Shown: positions 25,229 through 34,712, numbered from the stretch's first letter. The stretch: 64,000 bases of DNA from Actinacidiphila bryophytorum (GCF_016916835.1 NZ_JAFFIX010000015.1:62001-126000), one strand, 5' to 3'. Notes: generated from the sequence alone by a model not told the origin. Numbers and translations: made by a program.

Positions 25229-26737
25229 ATGATCAGACGCAGAATTCTGGCGGCAGCCAGTGCCGCCGGGATGGTGGCGGCAGCCGGGCTGATGGCGACG
25301 GTGCTGCCAGGCACGGCTTCCGCCGCCGGCAGCGGGTGCTCGGTGACGTACACCGTGCAGAACCAGTGGTCCGGCGGCTTCGGAGCCAGCGTGTCGATCA
25401 CCAATCTCGGTGCACCGGTCAGCGGCTGGACGCTCGGCTTCGACTTCCCCGCGGCCGGCCAGTCGGTCACGCAGGGCTGGAACGCCACCTGGGCGCAGTC
25501 CGGCAAGAGCGTGACGGCGGCCAGCCTGAGCTGGAACGGCTCGCTGGCCACCAACGGCTCCACCGCGATCGGCTTCAACGGCGCCTGGAGCAGCACCAAC
25601 CCGGTGCCGACCTCCTTCACGCTCAACGGCACGGCCTGCACGGGCACGGTGACCACGACACCCCCCACGACCCCGCCGACCACACCCCCCACCACCCCGC
25701 CTGCCGACGGCCCCGCCCCCGCCCTGCACGTGGCGGGCAACCATCTGGCCACCGCCTCAGGTGCCACCTACCGCATGCTGGGCGTCAACCGCTCCAGCGG
25801 GGAGTTCGCCTGCATCCAGGGCAACGGGATGTGGGACGGGCCGGCCGACCAGGCGACGGTCACCGCGATGAAGGCATGGAACATCCACACCGTTCGGATC
25901 CCCCTCAACGAGGAGTGCTGGCTCGGTACCGCCGACGTACCCGCGGCCGGCACCAGCGGGGCCGCCTACCGGAAAGCGGTCAAGGACTACGCCGACCTGC
26001 TGGTCGCAAGCGGCATCAACGTGATCCTCGACCTGCACTGGAACTACGGCCAGTACGGCGGTCCTGGGGCCGGCTGCTCCGACGTCAAGGCCACCTGCCA
26101 GAAGCCGATGCCCGACGCGCAGTACTCCCCGACGTTCTGGACCCAGGTGGCCACCGTCTTCAAGGGCGACGACGCGGTCGTCTTCGACCTGTTCAACGAG
26201 CCCTACCCGGACGCGGCGGACAACTGGGCCGACGCCACCGAGGCATGGACCTGCCTGCGGGACGGCGGAACCTGCACCGGCATCGACTACCAGGTCGCCG
26301 GCATGCAGACCCTGGTCGACGCGGTGCGTGCCACCGGCGCCACCAACGTCATCATGACCGGCGGCCTGACCTGGACCAACGACCTCACCCAGTGGCTCAC
26401 CTACAAGCCCGTCGACCCCACGGGCAACCTGATGGCCTCTTGGCACTCGTACAACTTCAACGCCTGCGTCACGGCGTCCTGCTGGGACAGCCAGATCGGC
26501 GCCGTCGCAGCCAAGGTCCCCGTACAGGCCGGTGAGATCGGGCAGAACACCTGTGCCCACGACTACGTCGACCAGGTCGTGGACTGGGCCGACAAGAACG
26601 GCGTCGGCTACACCGCCTGGACCTGGAACCCCTGGGGCTGCAGCCAGGGCAACGTGCTGATCACCGACTGGGACGGCACGCCCACCAGCACCTATGGCGA
26701 GGGCTACAGAGCCCACCTGCTCACCCAGAACCCCTGA
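25229..26737 (+). CDS. Secreted GH5 endoglucanase with N-terminal CBM2
   Basis: The 502-residue precursor has a signal peptide (RRRILAAASAAGMVAAAGLM, cleavage around AAG-SG near 34), a family 2 carbohydrate-binding module (36-137; conserved Trp residues in NQWSGGF and VTQGWNATW; terminal Cys pair), a Thr/Pro linker (TTPPTTPPTTPP) and a GH5 catalytic domain from about 160. The acid/base is Glu in FDLFNEPYP near 330 and the nucleophile Glu in VQAGEIGQN near 437. It hydrolyses beta-1,4-glucans outside the cell. ATG 25229 follows GCAGGAG. A 12-bp hairpin ends the unit. Confidence 0.95.
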   Translation: MIRRRILAAASAAGMVAAAGLMATVLPGTASAAGSGCSVTYTVQNQWSGGFGASVSITNLGAPVSGWTLGFDFPAAGQSVTQGWNATWAQSGKSVTAASLSWNGSLATNGSTAIGFNGAWSSTNPVPTSFTLNGTACTGTVTTTPPTTPPTTPPTTPPADGPAPALHVAGNHLATASGATYRMLGVNRSSGEFACIQGNGMWDGPADQATVTAMKAWNIHTVRIPLNEECWLGTADVPAAGTSGAAYRKAVKDYADLLVASGINVILDLHWNYGQYGGPGAGCSDVKATCQKPMPDAQYSPTFWTQVATVFKGDDAVVFDLFNEPYPDAADNWADATEAWTCLRDGGTCTGIDYQVAGMQTLVDAVRATGATNVIMTGGLTWTNDLTQWLTYKPVDPTGNLMASWHSYNFNACVTASCWDSQIGAVAAKVPVQAGEIGQNTCAHDYVDQVVDWADKNGVGYTAWTWNPWGCSQGNVLITDWDGTPTSTYGEGYRAHLLTQNP

Positions 26738-26749
26738 GCGCCCGCCCCA

Positions 26750-26779
26750 CCCCGGAGGCGCAGTCCGGCGCCTCCGGGG
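26750..26779. terminator. Terminator between cellulase and FAD oxidase genes
   Basis: A perfect 12-bp stem CCCCGGAGGCGC / GCGCCTCCGGGG with a six-base loop lies between the convergent genes and can serve both. Confidence 0.7.
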
Positions 26780-26805
26780 CCGCATCGGCCCGGTGGGGCC
26801 GTCGG

Positions 26806-28314
26806 TCAGGACGGGAAGACGTGCTGGCCGGGGGTCAGCAGTCCGCGCGGGTCGTAGCAGCGCTTGGCGGCTGCGAACTCCGCCCAGACCTCGCCGTACT
26901 GACTGCGCCAGTCCGCGGCGCTCATGGGAATGGTGCCCACCGGGTACTGCGTGCCGCCGGCGGCACGTACCGTCTCGTACACCGCGTGGTTGGCGGTCCC
27001 GCGTGCGGCGACCGCCGCGGGGTCGGCGGGGTCCAGCGTCCACAGGACCGCCAGCAGGTACGGAACCGGGTCGTCGGGCATCCGCAGCAGCGGGGTGTGC
27101 AGCCGGGCGGCCGAGAGCGGGTAGAGCAGGACGACGCCGCCGGGGCCGGTGTCCTGCCCGGCCATCTGGTCCAGCACGCTTCCGGCGAGTGCGGCGGCGC
27201 GGTCGCCGGGCAGCAGCAGGTTCAGCCAGGGGTGCGCCCACGCCCACACGCCGGCCGCTTCCAGTGCCGCGACGCCCGGGGCCAGCCGGTTGAGGAAGTC
27301 GAAGTAGCCCAGGGTCTCGGCGGTGACCGCGCCGGACCGGTCGTAGCGCAGGCCGCGCAGCAGCGCGGTGTCGTCCGGTTCGGGTCCCGCGGGCGGGCCG
27401 TAGGCGGTCGCCTCGATGACGTAACCGGTGAACGCCCCTGTCGCGTCGGGGGCGATCGAGCCCTCCACGTAGGCGAACCGCCGGTCGTCCACCAGCCGCC
27501 GCTGGTCGTCGAGGTACGTGGCCAGGTCGGTGTACGGCAGCAGGAAGTGCCGTACGGACGTGGGCGCGGTGACCAGCTGCAGGGTTGCGGAGACGATGAC
27601 GGCGCACTGGCCGAGTCCGGCGAGCACCGCCCGGAAGAGGTCGGGGCGGCGGGTCGGGGAGCAGCTGACCAGCTCCCCTGCGCCGGTGACGACCTGGAGC
27701 GCGGCGACGTTGTCCACCTGGGCGCCGTGCCGGTGCGACTGGCCGCCGAGCCCGCCGACCGACAGGGTGCCGCCGACCGACAGCTCCAGGTAGTCGGTGA
27801 AGACCGGCGGGGTGAGGCCGTGCACGAGGGTGGCTTGTACGACCGCGCTCCACACGGCGCCGGCGCCGACCGTCACGGTTCCGGTGCCGTCCGCGAGGGC
27901 GCGTACCGGTCCGATCGCGTCCAGCGGCGCGGTCTCGATGACCAGCCCGTCCGCCACCTGCGCCTGGCCGTTGGTGCCGTGGCCCTGGCCGCGGGCGGCG
28001 ACCTGGATGCGGTGGGTGTTGCAGAACCGGACCATCGCCACGACGTCGGCGACGGACCCGGGCCGCAGGACGGCGGCCGGCAGGTGGTGCACGGAATGGC
28101 CGAAGTCGTCCGCGTCGGCGGCGAGCGATGCGGGGTCGGTCAGCAGCGTGCCGTCCAGCTTCGGCACGCCGGCCAGGCCGTTGCCCGCGGTGTCCGCGGG
28201 GTGCGGGCGGGCCGGGCCTGCGACCCAGGAGCGGGCCGACGGGTCGAAGGCGATCACCCCCACGCCAGCCGCCATGCTGTGCAGAACGGTCCGTCGGGTG
28301 GGCTGATAGGCCAT
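26806..28314 (-). CDS. Tat-exported FAD-linked oxidase (berberine-bridge/cytokinin dehydrogenase type)
   Basis: The 502-residue protein begins with a twin-arginine signal (TRRTVLHSMAAGVGVIAF). An FAD_binding_4 domain follows: VRFCNTHRIQVAARGQGHGT near 95 contains the His that in relatives attaches FAD covalently, and VGGLGGQSHRHG near 178 completes the FAD site. The C-terminal part carries the substrate-cap domain and the closing CYDPRGLLTPGQ motif. It should oxidise an alcohol, amine or sugar-like substrate with oxygen in the extracytoplasmic space; the substrate is not evident. ATG 28314 is supported by the signal peptide. Confidence 0.88.
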   Translation of the reverse strand: MAYQPTRRTVLHSMAAGVGVIAFDPSARSWVAGPARPHPADTAGNGLAGVPKLDGTLLTDPASLAADADDFGHSVHHLPAAVLRPGSVADVVAMVRFCNTHRIQVAARGQGHGTNGQAQVADGLVIETAPLDAIGPVRALADGTGTVTVGAGAVWSAVVQATLVHGLTPPVFTDYLELSVGGTLSVGGLGGQSHRHGAQVDNVAALQVVTGAGELVSCSPTRRPDLFRAVLAGLGQCAVIVSATLQLVTAPTSVRHFLLPYTDLATYLDDQRRLVDDRRFAYVEGSIAPDATGAFTGYVIEATAYGPPAGPEPDDTALLRGLRYDRSGAVTAETLGYFDFLNRLAPGVAALEAAGVWAWAHPWLNLLLPGDRAAALAGSVLDQMAGQDTGPGGVVLLYPLSAARLHTPLLRMPDDPVPYLLAVLWTLDPADPAAVAARGTANHAVYETVRAAGGTQYPVGTIPMSAADWRSQYGEVWAEFAAAKRCYDPRGLLTPGQHVFPS

Positions 28315-28585
28315 GCTCCGCCTCCTCGGCAGGTCGCAGCGTCTCGCGTACGGTGCGGCGGCGCCGGGCAGGCGCAGGCCGACGACCAGCGTGATGCTAT
28401 CCGCAGCGGTGTCCACCCGCAGCGTCATCGACGCGAACGCGTCGCCATGTCGGGGGCGCCGGCCAGGTCGTGTGCTCGGTTCGCCCGGCGTCCCGGCCCG
28501 CGTCCCGCCGAAGTGCCCTTCCTGTCACGCCGGTTGAGCTACGGACCGCTGTTGCCCGCCGCAGGTGGGCGCTACCGTGAACGGC

Positions 28586-29647
28586 ATGTCCACGGGCACC
28601 GAACCACCCGTCACAGAAGCCGAGCAGGTGCTTGCGTCGCTGGCCCGCCTGGCGGCCGAGGAGGCGCTCGCCCCGGGCTGGGGCGAGGTGCTGGCGGCTC
28701 TGGCTGACGCCCGGCTGGTACTGCTCGTCGATCGGGCCGCCGCCACCGCTGCCGCGCATGCGCTGGACCGGGTCCGAGGCCGGCCGGGACCTCCGACCGC
28801 TGAGACGCGCGCGGATGCTGCGATCGATCCGGTCGACGCGGCAGTTGCGGAGAGCGAGAACCGCGCCCGGGCGTCCGAGGCCCGTTACGTGCAACTGGCC
28901 CAGCACGCCCTGACAGCGGCCTCCGGCGAATGCCGGCCGATCCCGCTCCCGGCCGACCCGACGCCGGGGGACGGCCCCCGGTTCCGGGAGCCGGAGCCGC
29001 TGCACGTGCCCGGGGGCCTGCTCGGCTACCCGCTGCACCGGGTTCGTGCGCTGTCCCTGTGGCCACCTGGCGCCCTGCGTCCCCAGGTTGTGGTGCGCCC
29101 GGTCGAGTGGGCCGATGCGGTCTGTCTGGCCCTGGCCGGGGAGTTGTGGGCGGCTGGGGCGGTGGGCCTGATCGAACGGGAACAGGCCGTGGTGATCCTG
29201 GGCCGGACAGATCCCGGTCAGGCCGCCGAGATCCTGGACCGGATGGACTACTCCGCGGCTGCTGAAATCCTGGCACGGATGGACTCGGGCACGGCCGCCG
29301 AGATCCTGGCACAGATGGACCCGGAGTCGGCCGGCGGTGTCGTGTCGTATATGGGAGACGCCACAGGTTTCGAGGCGCTGGACAGGATGGATCAGGACAG
29401 TCTCGGCGCGCTGGACTTGACGGATGCCGCCGAATACCTGGCTTGGACGGAACCGGCGCGGGCCGCACAGCTGATGTTCGACAAGCCGGGGGAGGTAGCC
29501 GCAGAGCTCCTGCACGAGATGGATCAGGACCGCGCTGCCGAAGTGCTGAGGCGCATGATGAAGATCGACGAACTGCACGGCATTTTCGTGGAGCATCTGC
29601 TGTTCGACCTTTGGCACGCGCACGAAGCCGGTGGTGGCACTCACTGA
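28586..29647 (+). CDS. Soluble protein with MgtE_N-like repeats
   Basis: The 353-residue protein has an Ala-rich N-terminal half with no recognised motif. From about residue 206 it contains tandem 12-residue units of the form AAEIL-x-x-MD-x-x-x (three near-perfect copies at about 212-247, then divergent copies to 330), the superhelical repeat of the cytosolic N domain of MgtE magnesium channels and FliG. There are no membrane helices, CBS domains or channel part. A regulatory or scaffolding role is possible. ATG 28586 is an internal start of a slightly longer frame. Confidence 0.65.
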   Translation: MSTGTEPPVTEAEQVLASLARLAAEEALAPGWGEVLAALADARLVLLVDRAAATAAAHALDRVRGRPGPPTAETRADAAIDPVDAAVAESENRARASEARYVQLAQHALTAASGECRPIPLPADPTPGDGPRFREPEPLHVPGGLLGYPLHRVRALSLWPPGALRPQVVVRPVEWADAVCLALAGELWAAGAVGLIEREQAVVILGRTDPGQAAEILDRMDYSAAAEILARMDSGTAAEILAQMDPESAGGVVSYMGDATGFEALDRMDQDSLGALDLTDAAEYLAWTEPARAAQLMFDKPGEVAAELLHEMDQDRAAEVLRRMMKIDELHGIFVEHLLFDLWHAHEAGGGTH

Positions 29648-29762
29648 GCTCAGCGGGCGTGTGCCTGCCACTCGACGCCAGGAGGACGATCGCCCCGGCC
29701 GCCCGCCGGTCCGCGAGGCCATCCCGCACCCGTGCACTGTTTGCGAGCGCTCTTCGCGGCGG

Positions 29763-30416
29763 TCAGCGGCAGCGGTAGCCGAAGGTGGAGGAGGCCGAGC
29801 GCTGCTGGGGGGTGAGGACGTCGAGGGTGGCGGTTGCGGTGTAGGTGCCCCGGCCTTCGAGGGTCCACAGGAGGACCACGTCGGTCTGGTGGTCGCCCTT
29901 GGGCACGTGCTGGCGCACGACGTCCGAGACGGTGCCGTCGCTGCGCCGCCAGCGGTAGGTGACCGTGCCGGCGCCGCCGGTGGTGCGCAGGGTGCCGACG
30001 ATCCGCACCGTCGTGTGGCAGCCCACCTGCGCTGCGGTGCTGCGGGCCGCCACCCCTGTCAGCTCCACCGTGCCGCCCAGCCGCTGCCACCCGAGGTAGG
30101 CCAGCACCGCGGTGAGCACCACCGCGGGCAGCAGCCAGCCGCGCAGCGCGCGGCGGTGGCGCGGTCGGACCGCGGCCACCTGGTCGCCGGTCACCGTGGT
30201 GCCGTGCCAGGCGGTGGCGGGTGTCGGGGCCGCGCCGACATCGGTGGGCCAGGCGTCGGGGTCCATCATGGTGGCTCGGGTGGCCTCTTCGCAGGGCGGT
30301 CGCGGGGCGCCGAGCCGCAGCGTTCTGTGGTCGGCCCCGAGCGGCTGTTCCTGCGGCTTGTCCCTGACCTCGGGTGTGCGGCCGAAGGCCAGGCGCGGAT
30401 CTTGTTCGTACGGCAC
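29763..30416 (-). CDS. Single-pass membrane protein with extracytoplasmic Ig-like domain
   Basis: The 217-residue protein has a cytoplasmic part of about 90 residues, one transmembrane helix (GWLLPAVVLTAVLAYLGW near 94-111) and an outer domain of beta character with two cysteines, one in AQVGCHTTV and one at the C-terminus (FGYRCR). GTG 30416 has AGGAGG six bases upstream. It starts 35 bp after the Ser/Thr kinase gene in the same direction. The outer domain resembles the C-terminal sensor domain of that kinase, so the two may act in one signalling unit. Function unknown. Confidence 0.75.
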   Translation of the reverse strand: MPYEQDPRLAFGRTPEVRDKPQEQPLGADHRTLRLGAPRPPCEEATRATMMDPDAWPTDVGAAPTPATAWHGTTVTGDQVAAVRPRHRRALRGWLLPAVVLTAVLAYLGWQRLGGTVELTGVAARSTAAQVGCHTTVRIVGTLRTTGGAGTVTYRWRRSDGTVSDVVRQHVPKGDHQTDVVLLWTLEGRGTYTATATLDVLTPQQRSASSTFGYRCR

Positions 30417-30451
30417 GGTCAGCCTCCTCTCTCCGGCTTCCTGGCGGTGGA

Positions 30452-32233
30452 TCAGAAGATGACCCGGCCGCACTCGCCGACCACCTGGAAGGAGTTCTGC
30501 CCGGAGCCTGCCGCCGGGCTGGTGGAGACCTGGAGCCCCCAGACGTCGAACGTGTCCGCCGTGCCGAAGACGTGGGAGAAGGTCTTCGACAGCGTCCGCT
30601 GCCCCGCGGCGAGCGGTACCGAGACCGTCGCCACGGTGGTGGCGCCCTGCATGTCCGGTGTCATGTTGTGGAACCACGTGAGCACCAGCGTCCCGGCCGC
30701 GGCGCCGTCGCTGTCGACGGTGACCTGGGCCTGCATGCCGTCGGCGCCGGAGCACAGGGCCTGGGTGACCGACACCGAGGTGACGTGCAGTGTCGCGGGC
30801 GGCGGGGCCGAGGTGGGGGCGGGTCCCGGTGGAGTGCCGCCGCCGGGCGCCGACGGTGCGGGGGCCGGTGCGCCGCTCGCGGGGGGTGCGCCGGTGCCGG
30901 CCGGGGTCGGCGACGTCCCGCCCGGGGCGGGCTGCCCGGCCCCGGCTGCCGCCGGTGTGGTCTGCGGCGCTCCGGGCGCGTTCGTGGTGGTGGCGCGGCC
31001 GGACGCGGACGGCACAGCCTTGCCGGACCCGTGGTCGGCGGGGGCGGCGGTCCCCGCCGAGTCCGCCGACGCCCCGGCGTCCGGGGAGCCCTGCGCCGAA
31101 GGACCTTGTGCGGACACGCTTTCCCGGGGGCCGCTGCCGCCGGTCGCCTCGGCCACCACGGCGAGTCCGCCGGCGACGAGGACGGCGCCCGCGACGGTTC
31201 CGGCGACGAGCCTGCGGCGGCGTCCCCGTCCGCGTCCGCGCAGGCTCTGCGTGCTGCCTTCCGCGAACCCGGGCGGGGGCGGGCCGAACTGGCTCTCGGC
31301 CAGCACGGTCGTGACAGGAGCCGGCTCCGTGGCCGAGGGGAGGAGGAGCGGCAGGAGGGCGACGAGTGCGGCGAGTTTGCGCTGTCCGCGCTCCTCCCAG
31401 TCCTGGCCGTAGGCCGCTGCGGCGGCGGACTCCAGTTCGGTGACGAACTCCAGCGCGTTCCCGGGACGTTCCGCGGGGGACTTGGCCAGCCCGCGGCGGA
31501 CCAGCCGGCGCAGCTCCTCCGGTACGTCCGCGTCGGGTATCGGCGCCTCGGTGTGCTGGACGGCCAGTTCGACCGCTGTCGTTCCGGTGTAGGGCCTGGT
31601 GCCGGTGACGCACTCGTAGAAGGTGGCGGTGGCGGCGTAGACGTCGGTGGCGGGAGTGACGGGGGCGCCCGACCACTGCTCGGGGGCCATGTAGGAAGGT
31701 GTGCCGACCATGCCGCCGCCCTGGCCGCTGCGGACCGCGACGCCGAAGTCGACGAGTTTGGAGCGGCCGTCGGTGGTGACCAGGACGTTGGCGGGCTTGT
31801 AGTCGCGGTGCACGACACCGGCGGCGTGCGCCGCGGCCAGGCCGAGCAGCGAGCCCTTGAGGACGGCCAGGGCCGGTTCCGGGCCGGTGGCGCCCTCCTG
31901 GTCCAGCAGGGTGTGCAGTGCGATGCCGTCCACGAGTTCCATGACGATGGCCGCGCCAGGCCCGGCCTCGGCGTACTCGTACAACCGGGCCACGTACGGG
32001 GAGTCCAGGGCGCCCAGCAACCGGGCCTCGGTGCGGAAGGCCTCGCGGAAGCGGCCGTCCGTGCACAGCTCCGCGCTCAGGTACTTGACGGCCGCGGTCC
32101 GGCCCGTGCGGTCGTCCCGGGCGAGCACCACCCGCCCCGCCGCCCCCCGGCCCAGTTCCCGTACGTGGGTCCAGCCCGGTACGACCCACTGGCCGCGGCC
32201 GGGCTCGCCGCCGCCCGCGGTCCCCGTCGACAT
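30452..32233 (-). CDS. Transmembrane Ser/Thr protein kinase
   Basis: The 593-residue protein has a Hanks-type kinase domain (residues 20-285): glycine loop ELGRGAAGRVVLA, Lys in TAAVKYL, catalytic loop VVHRDYKPANVLV (Tyr instead of the usual Leu after HRD), DFG in LVDFGVAV and APE in YMAPEQW. A transmembrane helix follows at about 355-378, then a long Pro/Ala/Ser-rich outer linker and a C-terminal extracytoplasmic beta domain with two cysteines. It would sense an outer signal and phosphorylate cytoplasmic targets. A TGAGTA-type palindrome lies about 140 bp upstream of ATG 32233, linking it to the RiPP locus promoters. Confidence 0.92.
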   Translation of the reverse strand: MSTGTAGGGEPGRGQWVVPGWTHVRELGRGAAGRVVLARDDRTGRTAAVKYLSAELCTDGRFREAFRTEARLLGALDSPYVARLYEYAEAGPGAAIVMELVDGIALHTLLDQEGATGPEPALAVLKGSLLGLAAAHAAGVVHRDYKPANVLVTTDGRSKLVDFGVAVRSGQGGGMVGTPSYMAPEQWSGAPVTPATDVYAATATFYECVTGTRPYTGTTAVELAVQHTEAPIPDADVPEELRRLVRRGLAKSPAERPGNALEFVTELESAAAAAYGQDWEERGQRKLAALVALLPLLLPSATEPAPVTTVLAESQFGPPPPGFAEGSTQSLRGRGRGRRRRLVAGTVAGAVLVAGGLAVVAEATGGSGPRESVSAQGPSAQGSPDAGASADSAGTAAPADHGSGKAVPSASGRATTTNAPGAPQTTPAAAGAGQPAPGGTSPTPAGTGAPPASGAPAPAPSAPGGGTPPGPAPTSAPPPATLHVTSVSVTQALCSGADGMQAQVTVDSDGAAAGTLVLTWFHNMTPDMQGATTVATVSVPLAAGQRTLSKTFSHVFGTADTFDVWGLQVSTSPAAGSGQNSFQVVGECGRVIF

Positions 32234-32373
32234 GTCCTTGTGCACGCGTAAGTTCTTTCCGCCTCGTGGCCGCGACGGCCTCGGCGATGCACACGAGGCC
32301 GGCTGTCCCGTCCGGGCTGCTTCCGCCTCAGGACGTGTCGCGAGCAGGCTATGCGGCCGGTCCGCGCAGCACA

Positions 32374-32390
32374 CGAGTAGGAATTACTCA
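32374..32390. promoter_or_regulatory. TGAGTA-N5-TACTCA palindrome upstream of the Ser/Thr kinase gene
   Basis: CGAGTAGGAATTACTCA matches the shared 17-bp motif (five of six arm pairs). It lies between the MHYT gene end and the kinase start. Confidence 0.55.
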
Positions 32391-32423
32391 TGCGGGCGCC
32401 CGGCGTCCGTGGGGAATCGCCGG

Positions 32424-33194
32424 TCAGTTGCCCGCCTGGGCGGGGGCAACCTGCTGACGGGCGAGTTCGCGGGCCAGGTCGCCCACCGGATTCATGAGAA
32501 CCGCGAAGGAGACGACGAAGACGATGAAGGTCAGCCCGATGGTGAGCGGCACGACGACACTGATGGGGGACAGGCCGCCGGCCCGTTCGGCGCCGGCAGC
32601 GCCCGCGGACGTCATGGACATCATGCCGGTGTAGTGCATTCCGCTGATCGCGAAGGCCATGACGAGCGAGGCCGCGAACCTGGCCGTCCTGCTGGTGAGC
32701 CGGAGGGTGGCCCACAGCGCCGCGGTCGCCGCCACCACGGCGATCACCACCGAGAGCGCCACGGTCCCGCCCTCGAACACCCTTCGGCCGGACATGCGCA
32801 GCGCGGCCATGCCGAGATAGTGCATGGCGGCGATCCCCGCTCCGGCCAGCAGTCCGGAGAACAGCAGCGACCGCCGGGTGGTATGCCGGCTGACCAGCAG
32901 CATGCCGATTCCCACGAAGGTCACGGCCACCGCCCAGCTCAGCAGGGTGAGGACCGGGTCGTAGCGGATCCCGGCATCCGAGGACCTGTACCCGAGCATC
33001 GCGACGAAGTGCATGCCCCATATGCCGGTACCCAGGGAGAAGGCCCCGCCTGTGAGCCAGCCGCGCCCCCGCACGTGCCCCATCAGCTGCACTCTTCGGG
33101 CGCACGACAAGCCGAGCGAGGACCCGGTCAGGGCGATCAGGTAGGCGGTCAGCGGATAGACGGAATCGGACCACAGCGGTTCGTGATGGGGCAT
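32424..33194 (-). CDS. MHYT-domain integral membrane sensor
   Basis: The 256-residue protein has seven predicted membrane helices and the three MHYT motifs in sequence: GMHFVAM near residue 60, AMHYLGM near 123 and GMHYTGM near 186. These His/Met residues are thought to coordinate copper near the outer membrane face for sensing oxygen, CO or NO. There is no GGDEF or kinase output domain, so it must signal through partners or act as a small redox protein. It is divergent from the xylanase gene across a region with a perfect TGAGTA palindrome 98 bp upstream of its start. Confidence 0.88.
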   Translation of the reverse strand: MPHHEPLWSDSVYPLTAYLIALTGSSLGLSCARRVQLMGHVRGRGWLTGGAFSLGTGIWGMHFVAMLGYRSSDAGIRYDPVLTLLSWAVAVTFVGIGMLLVSRHTTRRSLLFSGLLAGAGIAAMHYLGMAALRMSGRRVFEGGTVALSVVIAVVAATAALWATLRLTSRTARFAASLVMAFAISGMHYTGMMSMTSAGAAGAERAGGLSPISVVVPLTIGLTFIVFVVSFAVLMNPVGDLARELARQQVAPAQAGN

Positions 33195-33291
33195 CGGGAA
33201 ACTCCTTGCGCATACCCGGTGTTCGCAGTGCCCGGCCTCATGGCGTGGCGTGGGACGCGGACGACTGTGCTGCCCGGTCGCGCCGATGGCG

Positions 33292-33308
33292 TGAGTAAGA
33301 GGTACTCA
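33292..33308. promoter_or_regulatory. Perfect TGAGTA-N5-TACTCA palindrome between MHYT and xylanase genes
   Basis: TGAGTAAGAGGTACTCA has six perfectly matching arm pairs around AGAGG. It is the best copy of the motif that also precedes lanL1, lanL2 and the lanB operon. Confidence 0.6.
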
Positions 33309-33388
33309 ATAAATCCGCCTAATTCCCGACACCTTGACGTGGTCAGAAGGCGCGGCCTAGCTTCAACTCCGATCCGATCGGACGTGGG

Positions 33389-33403
33389 ACCGAAACTTTC
33401 GGT
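33389..33403. promoter_or_regulatory. Xylanase-type CGAAA-N-TTTCG operator
   Basis: ACCGAAACTTTCGGT is a perfect 15-bp palindrome 31 bp before the xylanase start. A CGAAACTTTCG-type element upstream of Streptomyces lividans xylanase genes has been described as a xylan-control site; identity by resemblance. Confidence 0.6.
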
Positions 33404-33433
33404 TTCCTCCTCCTCCTACCTCTGGGAGTCCCT

Positions 33434-34600
33434 GTGAAGCTCCGCCGCAGATCCGCTGTCGTCGCGGCCAGTGCCGCCGCCACCCTCCTGCTCGTTCCTG
33501 CCGCAGTCGCCTTCGCCCGCGGCGGGGACGCGGCCGACACCTCCCTGCGGGGGCTGGCGTCGAAGCAGGGGCTGCGTATCGGTACGGCCGTCGACGCGGC
33601 CCAACTGGGCAGCAACAAGCCCTACACCGCGATCGTCGCCGACCAGTTCTCCTCGGTCACGGCCGAGAACGCCATGAAATGGGACTCCGTCGAGCCCACC
33701 CGGGGCGTCTACAACTGGAAGGCCGCAGACGACCTGGTGGCCTTCGCCCAGCAGCACGGGCAGGCCGTCCGCGGCCACACCCTCATGTGGCACAACCAGA
33801 TCCCCGGCTGGCTGACCACCGGGGTTGCGAACGGCTCCATCACCGACGCGCAGCTGCGCGACCTCCTCCGCAAGCACGTCACCGACGAAGTCACGCACTT
33901 CAAGGGCAAGGTGTGGCAGTGGGACGTGGCCAACGAGGTCTTCGCCAACTCCTGGGAGACCCCGCGGGCCGACGGGCTGAACGCCGACGACTTCTGGGTC
34001 CAGCACCTCGGCCCCGGCGTCCTGGCCGACGTCTTCCGCTGGGCGCACCAGGCGGACCCCAAGGCCCTGCTGATGTACAACGACTTCAACATCACCGGCG
34101 AGGACGGGACGAACGCCAAGTTCCAGGCCGTGTACGACTTCGTCAAGAACCTGCGCAAGCAGGGCGTCCCGATCGACGGCATCGGTGAACAGGGCCACCT
34201 CGACACCCAGTTCGGCTTCGACGCCCAGCGCTACCAGGCCGACCTCCAGGCCTTCGGGGACCTGGGCCTGAAGGTCGCCGTCACCGAGGCCGACGTGCGT
34301 ACCTTCGTCGACAACGCCACCGACCAGGTGCCCACCGACTCGCTCGCCGAGTTCGCGCAGCCCTACGAGTTCTCCGAGCTGCTCAAGGGCTGCGAGCTGG
34401 TCAGCCAGTGCATCTCCTTCACGGCCTGGGGCGTGTACGACGGTGACTCCTGGATCCCCGGCACGTTCGCCGGTGAGGGCTTCGGCCTGCTCTACGACGT
34501 GCACCTGCAGCCCAAGACCGCGTACTCCACGCTCCAGCAGGACCTGAGCGCCGCGGCCGGCACCAGGCACCACGGCCCGGAGGGCGGCGCCGGGAAGTAG
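33434..34600 (+). CDS. Secreted GH10 endo-beta-1,4-xylanase
   Basis: The 388-residue precursor has a signal peptide (basic KLRRR then AAVVAASAAATLLLVP-like core, cleavage near residue 28) and a single GH10 domain: GHTLMWHNQIPGW near 118, acid/base Glu in VWQWDVANEVF near 166, and nucleophile Glu in LKVAVTEADVRT near 280. It cleaves xylan outside the cell. No carbohydrate-binding module is attached, unlike many family members. GTG 33434 follows GGGAG. A GAAA-type palindrome just upstream suggests xylan-responsive control, and a hairpin follows at 34605-34622. Confidence 0.95.
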   Translation: MKLRRRSAVVAASAAATLLLVPAAVAFARGGDAADTSLRGLASKQGLRIGTAVDAAQLGSNKPYTAIVADQFSSVTAENAMKWDSVEPTRGVYNWKAADDLVAFAQQHGQAVRGHTLMWHNQIPGWLTTGVANGSITDAQLRDLLRKHVTDEVTHFKGKVWQWDVANEVFANSWETPRADGLNADDFWVQHLGPGVLADVFRWAHQADPKALLMYNDFNITGEDGTNAKFQAVYDFVKNLRKQGVPIDGIGEQGHLDTQFGFDAQRYQADLQAFGDLGLKVAVTEADVRTFVDNATDQVPTDSLAEFAQPYEFSELLKGCELVSQCISFTAWGVYDGDSWIPGTFAGEGFGLLYDVHLQPKTAYSTLQQDLSAAAGTRHHGPEGGAGK

Positions 34601-34604
34601 GCAT

Positions 34605-34622
34605 CCGGCCCGCCCGGGCCGG
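34605..34622. terminator. Short hairpin after the xylanase gene
   Basis: CCGGCCC / GGGCCGG stem of 7 bp with a four-base loop, five bases after the stop codon. Weak but well placed, and it isolates the lanL1 promoter. Confidence 0.45.
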
Positions 34623-34630
34623 GTCCGGCT

Positions 34631-34647
34631 TGAGTAGCGGTTGCTCA
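34631..34647. promoter_or_regulatory. TGAGTA-type palindrome upstream of lanL1
   Basis: TGAGTAGCGGTTGCTCA has five of six arm pairs matching. It lies 65 bp upstream of the lanL1 start. Confidence 0.55.
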
Positions 34648-34712
34648 CGGCAGGTGTGAACCCGGCCTGGCAGGGTGTGCGTCGGCAGAGCCACCGACAC
34701 AGGAGGCCGCAG

